A stretch of DNA of 8,555 nucleotides from the NCBI GenBank assembly GCA_023390155.1, contig JAEWDJ010000315.1, positions 1-8,555 on the forward strand, in the 5' to 3' direction. The translations under genes and the position numbers were made by a program. Source of the stretch: Actinomycetes bacterium (GTDB lineage Bacteria > Actinomycetota > Actinomycetes > Actinomycetales > Microbacteriaceae). The notes under the pieces were generated by a model. The model did not search any database. It was given only the letters and a program-made list of their open reading frames with translations, and was not told the origin of the DNA. Shown here piece after piece: positions 1 to 6,867 of the stretch. The first letter of the stretch is position 1; every line of letters starts with the position of its first letter.

Positions 1-112
1 CCGCGACGACGCGGCCGGTGACCAGCTCGGCCGGAGCGTGCGCCGACGCCCGCCAGGACGCGGGGTGGGCGCCGTCGCCGTCGAGCTCGATCCCGAGGAC
101 GAGGCCGGTCAT
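1..112 (-). CDS. LLM-class (luciferase-like) flavin-dependent monooxygenase, N-terminal fragment
   Basis: Only the first 37 codons are in the window; the gene runs off the left edge. The peptide begins MTGLVLGIELDGDGAHPASW and continues with an arginine, the start of a TIM-barrel first strand followed by the A-H-P-x-x-W-R stretch that I associate with NtaA/SnaA-type FMN-dependent monooxygenases of actinobacteria. Such enzymes use reduced flavin and oxygen to oxidise substrates that are often sulfur- or nitrogen-containing. The ATG overlaps the TGA of the DUF1684 gene (ATGA, 4 bp), so translation is probably coupled; upstream there is only a weak purine stretch (GAGCGGGG) as ribosome binding site. 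The family call rests on a short N-terminus, so the substrate is unknown and another TIM-barrel oxidoreductase cannot be excluded. Confidence 0.6.
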   Translation of the reverse strand, partial: MTGLVLGIELDGDGAHPASWRASAHAPAELVTGRVVA

Positions 113-942
113 GCGACGCCCCGCTCGCCGCCGCGCTCGACCGGGATGCGCTCACCGGCGGTCACGGCGAACGGGAGCCGGTTTCCCGCCGGGGGGAGCG
201 GGCAGGTCGCGAAGTCCGTGTACGCGCACGGCAGGTTCACCGCGCGGGTGAAGTCGAGCACCACGCTGCCGTCGGCTGCCGGCGCCGCGACGGCGAGCGA
301 GCGGTTCGCGGCGTAGGTCGTGACGCCGCTCGTCTCGTCGGTGAACAGCACGAGAAGGGAGCCCGGGGTGCGGCCGTTGAACGCGACCAGCCGGTGCTCG
401 GCGCCTCCGTGCTCGAACACGACCTCGCCCGGGGCGGCGTAGACGTGCTGGAGGCCCTCGGCGGCCGAGCCGACCGTGACCTCACGGGGCTCCGCGAACG
501 GCACGAACCGGCCCGCGATCGCCCAGCGCTCCTCCGGCGCGTACGTCGGGGTGCCCGTGTAGGCGGTGAGCAGCGGGTTACCGGGGTGGCGCGGGCGCAC
601 GATGTCGGAGCCGCCGCGGCGGGCGACCTCCACCACCGCGTCGCCGAAGGAGGCGAGCCGCTGCTCGCGCTCCGGGATCGGCCCGAAGGCGAACCGGCCC
701 GTGACGACGGCACCGTCGACGACCAGCTCTTCGCCCGCGTCGAGCTGCACGACCGGGCCGTCCTCTCCGGTCCACCAGGCGCCGGGCACGTCGTCGAACC
801 GTTCGGGCTCGGCGGTCAGCCAGCGGAGGGAGGTGACGGCGAGGAAGCCGTGGGCGTCGGCGCGCGCGGTTTCGTGCGCGTCGTGCCAGGCGGTCCACGC
901 CGCCGCGAAGGCGGTGGTTCCGGTGTCGGATGCGATGGTCAT
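109..942 (-). CDS. DUF1684 domain-containing protein (function unknown)
   Basis: A 277-residue cytosolic protein of the DUF1684 family, which has no established biochemical role. It begins MTIASDTG and has the family's N-terminal pattern, W16-x2-W19-H20 followed by G32-F-L-A-V-T-S-L-R-W41-L. The C-terminal hallmark is clear: D230-F-T-R-A, N236-L-P-C239, then A-T-C247-P-L-P-P, N254-R-L and A-G-E264. The two cysteines and the CPLPP block are the most characteristic part. Length is normal for the family. An in-frame ATG at 991-993 would add 17 residues unlike the family, so the ATG at 940-942 is preferred. It is the first gene of a two-gene minus-strand unit and overlaps the flavin monooxygenase start by 4 bp, suggesting a shared role, possibly with a small-molecule or cofactor substrate. 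No signal peptide or membrane segment is visible. Confidence 0.88.
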   Translation of the reverse strand: MTIASDTGTTAFAAAWTAWHDAHETARADAHGFLAVTSLRWLTAEPERFDDVPGAWWTGEDGPVVQLDAGEELVVDGAVVTGRFAFGPIPEREQRLASFGDAVVEVARRGGSDIVRPRHPGNPLLTAYTGTPTYAPEERWAIAGRFVPFAEPREVTVGSAAEGLQHVYAAPGEVVFEHGGAEHRLVAFNGRTPGSLLVLFTDETSGVTTYAANRSLAVAAPAADGSVVLDFTRAVNLPCAYTDFATCPLPPAGNRLPFAVTAGERIPVERGGERGVA

Positions 943-1048
943 GGCGGGGACGCTACCGGCGCACCACCGGCGCCCGGCAAGGTCCGCCGACACGCGGCGT
1001 AACGGCCGTCATCCGGGGTCACGCAGCTTGCGGGACGGGCGCGACACG

Positions 1049-1070
1049 CCCGCGGACCGCCCGCGGACCG
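1049..1070. repeat. Perfect tandem repeat, 2 x 11 bp, upstream of sufS
   Basis: The 11-mer CCCGCGGACCG is present twice head to tail, 1049-1059 and 1060-1070, about 40-55 bp before the possible sufS starts. One DNA helical turn separates the copies, so a regulator could bind both on the same face. In DNA this rich in G and C, a short duplication may equally be chance or slippage. Confidence 0.6.
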
Positions 1071-1095
1071 GGCCGAGTACGCACGGCGGGATTGC

Positions 1096-1100
1096 AGGAG
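1096..1100 (+). promoter_or_regulatory. AGGAG ribosome binding site that bears on the sufS start
   Basis: AGGAG here sits 8 nt before an in-frame ATG at 1109-1111, an ideal distance. The ATG at 1124-1126, which better matches where SufS proteins usually begin, has GGAGA at 1115-1119 but only 4 nt of spacing. The longer form would add only MVGDR to the protein. Confidence 0.5.
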
Positions 1101-1123
1101 CCGCTTGTATGGTTGGAGACCGT

Positions 1124-2401
1124 ATGCGCACCGACATCCTCGACCCGGCCCGCCTGCGCGCGGACTTCCCGATCCTCGCCCGCGAGGTGAACGGGCACCC
1201 CTTCGTCTACCTCGACTCCGGGGCCACCTCCCAGAAGCCCCGCCAGGTGCTCGACGCCGAGCGCGCGTTCGCCGAGACCTACACCTCGGCGGTGCACCGC
1301 GGCGCCCACACGGTCGCCGGGGAGGCCACCGAGCTGTTCGAGGAGGCCCGTGAGCGCGTCGCCCGCTTCGTCGGAGCGCGCCCCGACGAACTGGTCTGGA
1401 CCTCCAACGCCACCGAGGGCATCAACCTCCTCGCCTACGGGATGTCGAACGCCTCCGCCGGTCGGGGCGGCCCGGAGGCGGCGCGGTTCCGGCTCGGCCC
1501 GGGCGACGAGATCGTCGCGACCGAGGCCGAGCACCACGCCAACCTCGTCCCCTGGCAGGAGCTCGCCGCGCGCACCGGCGCGACGCTGCGCACCATCGGC
1601 CTGCACGACGACGGCACCCTGCGGCTCGACCAGGCCGCGGAGCTGATCGGTCCGCGCACGCGCGTCGTCGCGTTCGCCCACGTCTCGAACGTCCTCGGCG
1701 CCGTCGCCCCGGTGGCCGAGCTCGTCGCCCTGGCGCACGAGCACGGCGCGCTCGTCGTGCTCGACGCCTGCCAGTCCGTCCCGCACCTGCCCGTGGACGT
1801 GAAGGCCCTCGACGTCGACTTCGCCGTCTTCTCCGGCCACAAGATGCTCGGCCCGACCGGCGTCGGCGCCCTCTACGGCCGCGCCGAGCTGCTGAACGCG
1901 CTCCCGCCGTTCCTCACCGGCGGCTCCATGATCACCACCGTCACGCTCGAAGGTGCGGAGTACCTGCCGGCGCCCCAGCGGTTCGAGGCGGGCACCCAGC
2001 GCGTCTCCCAGGCGATCGCGCTCGCCGCGGCCGTCGACTACCTCGACGCGGTGGGGATGACCGCCATCGCGGAGCACGAGGAGGCCCTGGGCGGCCGGAT
2101 GCTGGCCGCGCTCGCCGAGATCCCGGGCGTCCGCGTGCTCGGGCCCGGCACCGGCACCCCGCGTGTCGGCCTCGCCAGCTTCGTCGTGGACGGCATCCAC
2201 TCCCACGACGTCGGGCAGTTCCTGGACGACCGCGGCATCGCCGTCCGGGTCGGCCACCACTGCGCGCAGCCCGTGCACCGCCGCTTCGGCGCCACCGCGA
2301 GCACGCGCATCAGCACCTACCTGTACAACACCGCGGACGAGGTGGACGCGGCGGTCGCCGCCGTCGCCGACGCCCGCGCCTTCTTCGGAGTGGCGGCATG
2401 A
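1124..2401 (+). CDS. sufS: SufS-type cysteine desulfurase
   Basis: A 425-residue PLP enzyme that removes sulfur from L-cysteine, giving alanine and an enzyme-bound persulfide for Fe-S cluster assembly in the cytosol. Key residues align with E. coli SufS. H137 in EHHANLVPW stacks on the cofactor, and D214 and Q217 in LDACQS contact it. K240 in FSGHK forms the Schiff base. C380 in VGHHCAQP carries the persulfide, and R395 in TASTR binds the substrate carboxylate. The spacing H137-K240 (103 residues) equals that of E. coli. The N-terminal PDFP-like segment and Y-L-D-S-G-A-T-S-Q-K-P are typical group II features. The stop overlaps the sufU start (ATGA). An in-frame ATG at 1109 with a better-spaced ribosome binding site is the alternative start. 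SufB, SufC and SufD are not adjacent, so the complete machinery must be encoded elsewhere. Confidence 0.97.
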   Translation: MRTDILDPARLRADFPILAREVNGHPFVYLDSGATSQKPRQVLDAERAFAETYTSAVHRGAHTVAGEATELFEEARERVARFVGARPDELVWTSNATEGINLLAYGMSNASAGRGGPEAARFRLGPGDEIVATEAEHHANLVPWQELAARTGATLRTIGLHDDGTLRLDQAAELIGPRTRVVAFAHVSNVLGAVAPVAELVALAHEHGALVVLDACQSVPHLPVDVKALDVDFAVFSGHKMLGPTGVGALYGRAELLNALPPFLTGGSMITTVTLEGAEYLPAPQRFEAGTQRVSQAIALAAAVDYLDAVGMTAIAEHEEALGGRMLAALAEIPGVRVLGPGTGTPRVGLASFVVDGIHSHDVGQFLDDRGIAVRVGHHCAQPVHRRFGATASTRISTYLYNTADEVDAAVAAVADARAFFGVAA

Positions 2402-2844
2402 CCTCCAGCGACCTGCAGAACCTGTACCAGCAGGTGATCCTCGATCACGCGCGCGAGAAGCACGGCTACGGCCTGCGCGGCGATGCCGCGGCCAGCTCGC
2501 ACCAGCTCAACCCGACCTGCGGCGACGAGGTGACGGTCGGCGTGCACACCTCCGCCGACGGCCGCATCGCCGAGATCAGCTGGGAGGGCCACGGCTGCTC
2601 CATCTCGACGGCGTCGGCGTCGCTCCTCAGCGATCTGGTGCACGACGTGGACCGGGCCGAGTTGGGGGAGGCCGTGTCGGCCTTCCGCGAGCTGATGCAC
2701 TCCAAGGGCGCGCTGGAAGGCGACGACGAGCTGCTGGGCGACGCGGTCGCCCTCGCCGGCGTGTCCAAGTACGTCACCCGGATCAAGTGCGCCATGCTCC
2801 CGTGGGTCGCCCTCGAGGACGCCCTGCTGAAGTCCGCGGCCTGA
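2398..2844 (+). CDS. sufU: SufU zinc-dependent sulfur transfer protein
   Basis: A 148-residue IscU-like protein that accepts the SufS persulfide and passes sulfur on to the SufBCD scaffold; the Bacillus subtilis homologue is a zinc-dependent sulfurtransferase rather than a scaffold. All four metal ligands are present: C41 and D43 in NPTCGDE, C67 in GHGCSIS, and C131 in RIKCAMLPW. The region between (about residues 85-115) holds the helical insertion that distinguishes SufU from IscU. Length matches the family. Its ATG overlaps the sufS TGA by 4 bp, and CGGAG ends 7 nt upstream inside sufS, so the two are co-translated in near-equal amounts. The next gene is convergent, so the operon ends here at the inverted repeat 2862-2963. 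Confidence 0.97.
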   Translation: MTSSDLQNLYQQVILDHAREKHGYGLRGDAAASSHQLNPTCGDEVTVGVHTSADGRIAEISWEGHGCSISTASASLLSDLVHDVDRAELGEAVSAFRELMHSKGALEGDDELLGDAVALAGVSKYVTRIKCAMLPWVALEDALLKSAA

Positions 2845-2861
2845 CCCGCCGCCCGACCTCC

Positions 2862-2963
2862 CGCGTCGCAAACGGAGGAGATCCGCCGTCCCCGAGCCCG
2901 CATCTCCTCCCGAACCCGCCGATCCCGGGCGCGCCGCCCCGGATCTCCTCCCTGGGCGACGCG
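2862..2963. repeat. 24-bp imperfect inverted repeat between convergent genes (REP-like element or bidirectional terminator)
   Basis: The left arm 2862-2885 reads CGCGTCGC, AAAC, GGAGGAGATCCG. The right arm 2940-2963, read on the other strand, gives CGCGTCGC, CCAG, GGAGGAGATCCG. That is 21 of 24 positions identical, with all three differences in the central four bases. The arms are 54 nt apart. A third, shorter copy of the core (ATCTCCTCCC) lies between them at 2902-2911, in the same orientation as the right arm. The element starts 17 nt after the sufU stop and ends 8 nt before the stop of the small minus-strand gene, so it fills the convergent intergenic space. There is no T-tract. It could end transcription from both sides, or be one copy of a dispersed palindromic repeat family. 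Confidence 0.8.
2921..2945. terminator. Nested GC-rich hairpin within the inverted repeat
   Basis: GATCCCGGGC (2921-2930) pairs with GCCCCGGATC (2936-2945) at 9 of 10 positions around the loop GCGCC. It uses the first six bases of the right arm of the larger inverted repeat, so the two structures exclude each other in RNA. It may act as a T-less terminator for sufU or the opposing gene, which is common in GC-rich actinobacteria. Confidence 0.45.
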
Positions 2964-2971
2964 AGCCGGAC

Positions 2972-3253
2972 CTACGGAACGGGCGCCAGATCCACCTCGT
3001 CGGCGATCGCCTCCAGTGCGGAGGGGAGCGACGGGAACGTGGTGCCGTAAATGAGGCCGGAGGGGCCGGCGGCGGTCCAGGCGGCGGCGCCGCGCTCGAC
3101 CTTGCCGACAAGGTAGCGCTTGTGGCCGCCCAGCACCTGGCGCTGGGCGATCGGCAGGGTGAGCGGGAACGCGTACACGTCGCCCCGGGGGCTGACGACC
3201 AGCTCCCACCGGGCTTTGCCGGGGTTGAACTTACTCGTGAAGATGCGCGACAT
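2972..3253 (-). CDS. Small hypothetical protein, 93 residues
   Basis: I do not recognise this protein. It begins MSRIFTSKFNPGKARWELVV, contains the segments SPRGDVYAFPL and GGHKRYLVGKVERG, and ends in a probable helix (SALEAIADEVDLAPVP). It is basic in the first two thirds and acidic at the end, with no signal peptide, membrane segment or cysteine. The alternating hydrophobic pattern in residues 14-55 suggests a small beta-rich fold, but no function follows. Codon use has the G/C third-position bias of its neighbours, which supports real coding. The start is supported only weakly: AGGAGGG at 3269-3275 is 15 nt from the ATG, too far for normal use. TAGAAA at 3263-3268 could instead be a -10 element of a leaderless transcript. 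It stands alone, convergent with sufU and downstream of the transporter operon. Confidence 0.65.
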   Translation of the reverse strand: MSRIFTSKFNPGKARWELVVSPRGDVYAFPLTLPIAQRQVLGGHKRYLVGKVERGAAAWTAAGPSGLIYGTTFPSLPSALEAIADEVDLAPVP

Positions 3254-3314
3254 GATCGCTCGTTTCTACCCTCCTGACGGGGTCGGCCGCCATGTAGATG
3301 ACGACCTGTTGCGA
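3254..3314. promoter_or_regulatory. Probable promoter region of the small hypothetical gene
   Basis: This stretch separates the transporter terminator from the minus-strand small gene. It holds AGGAGGG (3269-3275 on the minus strand) and a weak -10-like TAGAAA (3263-3268). No -35 match is visible at the right distance. The hairpin at 3315-3345 suggests that the small gene has its own promoter rather than reading from the transporter operon. Confidence 0.3.
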
Positions 3315-3345
3315 ACGGCCCGGTCGCGGGGTGCGACCGGGCCGT
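3315..3345 (-). terminator. Strong hairpin terminator of the ABC transporter operon
   Basis: ACGGCCCGGTCGC (3315-3327) and GCGACCGGGCCGT (3333-3345) form a perfect 13-bp stem around a 5-nt loop, starting 10 nt after the stop codon of the binding-protein gene. On the minus strand the hairpin is followed by TCGCAACAGG, not a run of T, so this is a T-poor terminator of the kind common in actinobacteria. It marks the 3' end of the four-gene operon. Confidence 0.8.
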
Positions 3346-3355
3346 CCGCGGTGGT

Positions 3356-4375
3356 TCACTCGTTGCTGAGCGGGAGGCCGGCCGGGTTGACCTCGGAGGT
3401 CTCCACCGCCTCGTTCTCGAGGTTGTAGGCCTTGAGGACGGCGGCGTACTGGCCGTTCTCGATCAGGTAGTTGAAGGCTGCGGCCACGGGCTCGGCCAGG
3501 CCGCTGCCCTTCTTGGAGGTCGCGGCGATGAGGCCCTTCACGGTCTCGCCGGCCCCGGAGTAGGTGCCCGCCGTGCGGATCGGGTTGGCGGTCTTCGCGG
3601 CCTGCGTCTCCTGGTAGGCGACGCCGGGGTTCGGCGAGAAGTAGGCGTCGATCTTGCCCGAGTTGAGAGCCAGGTAGACCGCGTTCGTGTCGGGGTAGTA
3701 CTTCACGTCGAGGGTCTTGCCCTCCGCCTGCAGCTTCTGCTGCCACTCCAGGAGGATCTTCTCCTGGTTGGTGCCGCGGTCGGTCGCGACGGTCAGGCCG
3801 GCGAGGTTCTCGTAGTCGCCGTCGAACTCCCAGGTGTTCTTCTTCAGCACGGCGAAGGCGAGGATGTCCTGGCGGTAGGACGCGAAGTCGTACTTCTGCT
3901 TGCGCTCCTCGGTCACGGTGACGTTCGAGAAGCCGGTGTCGATCGTGCCGTTGTCGATGCCGATGAACAGGTTCTGCCAGGTGGCGTTCTTGAACTCGGG
4001 CTGGAGGCCGAGCACCTTGGCGACCAGGCGCGCGAGGTCGGGGTCGGTGCCGGTGTAGGTCTTCTGGTCGTCGCCGACGTAGGCGATGGGCGGGAAGCCG
4101 GAGGGCAGTGCGCCCAGGCCGATGACGAGCTTGCCCCTCTTCTTCACGCTCTCGGGGAGCGTGTCGCGGATGCTGTCGACCGTCTTCAGCTCGACGGTCG
4201 TCTCGGTGCCGACGCCGTTCGAGTGCGCCGCGATGGTGACGGAGTCGGAGCTGCCGCTCGTGCTGTTCGCCGACGCCTGTCCGGAGCAGGCCGCGAGGGA
4301 GGCGACGAGGGCGGTGGCGGCGAGCGCGGCGGACACGATGGTCCGTCGGCGGCGCCGGGGGAGGTGCTGTGACAT
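3356..4375 (-). CDS. ABC transporter substrate-binding lipoprotein, polar amino acid family (SBP family 3)
   Basis: A 339-residue extracytoplasmic binding protein that captures the ligand for the permease and ATPase encoded just upstream. A twin-charged N-terminus (RRRRR near residue 7-11) and a hydrophobic stretch lead to the lipobox S-L-A-A-C30, so it should be lipid-anchored to the membrane outer face. The mature protein starts with a Ser/Gly/Thr linker. The family 3 domain runs from about residue 80 (KRGKLVIG), with GTDPDLARLVAK near 109-120 and the signature NVTVTEERKQKYDFAS, typical of amino acid binding proteins. The exact ligand cannot be read off; YxeM/TcyJ-like S-modified cysteine binding is one possibility. 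GAGGAG ends 6 nt before the ATG, the best ribosome binding site in the operon, consistent with the excess of binding protein these systems need. It is the last gene, 28 nt after the ATPase stop, and is followed by a terminator. Confidence 0.95.
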   Translation of the reverse strand: MSQHLPRRRRRTIVSAALAATALVASLAACSGQASANSTSGSSDSVTIAAHSNGVGTETTVELKTVDSIRDTLPESVKKRGKLVIGLGALPSGFPPIAYVGDDQKTYTGTDPDLARLVAKVLGLQPEFKNATWQNLFIGIDNGTIDTGFSNVTVTEERKQKYDFASYRQDILAFAVLKKNTWEFDGDYENLAGLTVATDRGTNQEKILLEWQQKLQAEGKTLDVKYYPDTNAVYLALNSGKIDAYFSPNPGVAYQETQAAKTANPIRTAGTYSGAGETVKGLIAATSKKGSGLAEPVAAAFNYLIENGQYAAVLKAYNLENEAVETSEVNPAGLPLSNE

Positions 4376-4403
4376 GGGTTTCTCCTCGGTGGTGGGGTGG
4401 TGT

Positions 4404-5158
<755 letters not shown>

Positions 5159-5162
<4 letters not shown>

Positions 5163-6172
5163 GCGGCACCGCCCAGGCGGTTGTTCGACCAGCCGTGGGC
5201 CCACCGCCGCACCCGCTGGAGGGGGGTCGGCGGCAGCGCGCGCACCGAGCCGCGGGCGTAGTAGCGCTCGATGTAGTACTGGATGGTGGACACGATGCTC
5301 GTGAGCACGAGGTACCAGATCGTGGCGACCACGAGCAGCGGGATGATGTCGCCGGGGTTCGTGCTGCCGATGCTCTGCACCACGCCGAACAGGTCGAGCA
5401 GCGAGACGTAGAACAGCAGCGAGCTGGCCTTCAGCAGCCCGATGATCTGGTTGACGTAGGCCGGCACGATGGAGCGCAGCGCCTGCGGCAGGATGACCCG
5501 GCGGAACTGTCGGCCGCGCGAGAGCCCGAGCGCCTTCGCCGCCTCCTGCTGACCGGGGTCGACCGCGAGCACGCCGGCGCGGACCACCTCCGACGCGTAG
5601 GCGATCTCGCTGAGGCTGAGGCCGATGACGCCGAGCGTGAGGTCCGACAGGACCGTGACCGTGGGCACCGTGAACTGCGGGCCGAACGGGATCCCGACCC
5701 CGATCGACGGGTACAGGTTGCCGAGGTTGTAGAGGAAGATCAGCACCAGGATGAGCGGCACCGACCGGAACAGCCACACGTAGAGCCAGCTCACCGCGTT
5801 CAGCACGGGGTTCGACGACAGGCGGCCCAGCGCGATGACGACGCCGCCGACGAAGCTGACCACGGCGCTGATCGCCGTCGCCGTGAGCGTGAGCTGCAGA
5901 CCCGTCAGGATCGCGGGGCTGAACAGCCACTTGCCGACCTTCTCCCACTCCCACGAGGGATTCGTGAAGAGCGACTGCCCGGCGTTCAGGAGCAGCACGA
6001 GCACGAGCGCGGCGGCGATCCAGCGACCCGGGTGCCGCAGCGGCAGCACCGGGCGATCGGCCAGGCGGCGCAGCTCGGCGGCGTCGGGCAGGGCGGGGAG
6101 CCCGGTCGTCGGGCTTGCGGACTCCGCGGACGCGGGCGCCTCGACGGGCCCAGCCGTCGTCGTGGCGCTCAC
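5159..6172 (-). CDS. Polar amino acid ABC transporter permease (HisM/GlnP family)
   Basis: A 337-residue inner-membrane permease. After a Pro/Ala/Ser-rich cytosolic N-terminus of about 50 residues, a first hydrophobic helix lies near 51-69. Others lie near 86-116, 127-150, 171-193 and 277-301, with a more amphipathic segment around 235-262. The conserved EAA loop that docks on the ATPase is at 210-231 (EAAKALGLSRGRQFRRVILP, then QA), and A-Y-A-S-E-V-V-R-A-G precedes it. It is the only permease in the operon, so it probably forms a homodimer. The start is GTG at 6172, overlapping the acetyltransferase TGA by 4 bp (GTGA), with GGAGG 6 nt upstream. The long N-terminal extension is common in actinobacterial members and has no known function. 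Confidence 0.95.
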
Positions 6173-6711
6173 CGGCGGCCTCCCGTCGCGCCCGCACCCG
6201 ACCGTGCCGACGGGGTCGACAGCGTCTTCTCGAACGGGTGGATGCCGACCTCCTCGGCGGGCAGCTGCGGGTCGTACAGGGGCGTGTACCCGGCGGCGAG
6301 ATAGAGCGCCTTCGCCTCGGGCTGCCGCGGGCCGGTGGTGAGGTACACGCGGGTGTAGCCGCGGCGCACCGCCTCCGACTCCAGCTCCGCCACCACGCGG
6401 CGGCCGAGCCCCTCGCGACGGTGGGCCGAGCTGGTCCAGATGCGCTTGAGCTCGGCCGTGCGCTCGTCGTAGCGCTTGAAAGCGCCACCGGCGATCGGCT
6501 CCCCGCCACGCAGCAGCAGCACGAAGGCGCCGTGCGGGGCCGCGAACTCCTCGGCCGGGTACCGGTTCAGCTCGGTCGAGGCGCGCTCGCCGAAGAGGTC
6601 GCCGTAGCGGGTGTCGTACTCGACCTCGAGCTCGGCGAGCAGCGGGCGCGCCAGGTCGTCGGTGGCGTCGACGTAGCGGAACTCGTCGGCGATGACGGGG
6701 GAAGCGGTCAT
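6169..6711 (-). CDS. GNAT family N-acetyltransferase, first gene of the transporter operon
   Basis: A 180-residue acetyltransferase that should transfer acetyl from acetyl-CoA to an amine. The acetyl-CoA pyrophosphate loop (motif A) is visible as R98-R-E-G101-L-G103-R in AHRREGLGRRVV, preceded by the strand AELKRIW, and motif B is seen as PEAKALYLAAGYTPL at 131-145. The start ATG has GGAGG 7 nt upstream (6719-6723). Its stop overlaps the permease GTG, so its product is made in step with the transporter and may act on the imported compound. In the Bacillus yxe and ytm operons a GNAT enzyme encoded with a similar importer N-acetylates S-modified cysteines; the same role here is inference. The C-terminal tail after residue 165 (Ser/Gly/Ala-rich) looks disordered. 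An in-frame extension upstream of the ATG is antisense to the divergent gene and is not used. Confidence 0.93.
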   Translation of the reverse strand: MTASPVIADEFRYVDATDDLARPLLAELEVEYDTRYGDLFGERASTELNRYPAEEFAAPHGAFVLLLRGGEPIAGGAFKRYDERTAELKRIWTSSAHRREGLGRRVVAELESEAVRRGYTRVYLTTGPRQPEAKALYLAAGYTPLYDPQLPAEEVGIHPFEKTLSTPSARSGAGATGGRR

Positions 6712-6867
6712 CGACGGGCCTCCAATCGGATGGGGAGCGGAAGGGTTGCCGACGACCGTAGGGGCGCGCGTCAAGGAGGCGGGAGCTCCGGTTACGGATT
6801 GCGTCGCGGGCGTCACACGGCGAAACCTGGGGTTGGCGTCGGCCGGCGTTCGCGGCAGTCTGCCCGG
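6712..6867. promoter_or_regulatory. Divergent promoter region between the transporter operon and the FAD/NAD(P)-binding gene
   Basis: Both flanking transcription units should start here. On the minus strand TTGACG (6769-6774) is a good -35 hexamer but has no good -10 at 16-18 bp. TACGGT (6755-6760) fits TANNNT but lacks a -35. On the plus strand no convincing promoter is seen and no ribosome binding site precedes the ATG at 6868. GGAGCTCC (6782-6789) is an 8-bp perfect palindrome and a possible half of an operator. The minus-strand CGGCAACCC (6743-6751) resembles the conserved core of actinobacterial SAM riboswitches, without the rest of the structure. Confidence 0.4.

Larger units (their letters stand above)
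943..1108. promoter_or_regulatory. Divergent intergenic region between DUF1684 gene and sufS
   Basis: Promoters for both the minus-strand DUF1684-monooxygenase unit and the plus-strand sufSU unit should lie here, because the genes diverge. I find no convincing -35/-10 pair in either direction. TTGCGG at 1028-1033 has no partner at the right distance, and TATGGT at 1108-1113 lies against the sufS start. A perfect tandem repeat of CCCGCGGACCG occupies 1049-1059 and 1060-1070. No binding site for a known iron or Fe-S regulator is recognisable by eye. Confidence 0.4.

Noticed and set aside
566..1123. In-frame upstream extension of sufS over the DUF1684 gene
   Set aside because: The extension is antisense to DUF1684 and carries no domain; SufS proteins begin just before the RADFPIL segment.
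1019..2278. A 419-codon open frame on the minus strand
   Set aside because: It is fully antisense to sufS, whose catalytic residues are all intact. Its composition is the Asp/Gly/Arg/Val-rich pattern expected from the complement of GC-rich coding DNA.
5195..6304. A 369-codon plus-strand open frame
   Set aside because: It is antisense to the permease and acetyltransferase genes. The product is an abnormal Arg/Asp/Glu/His-rich sequence typical of an antisense frame.
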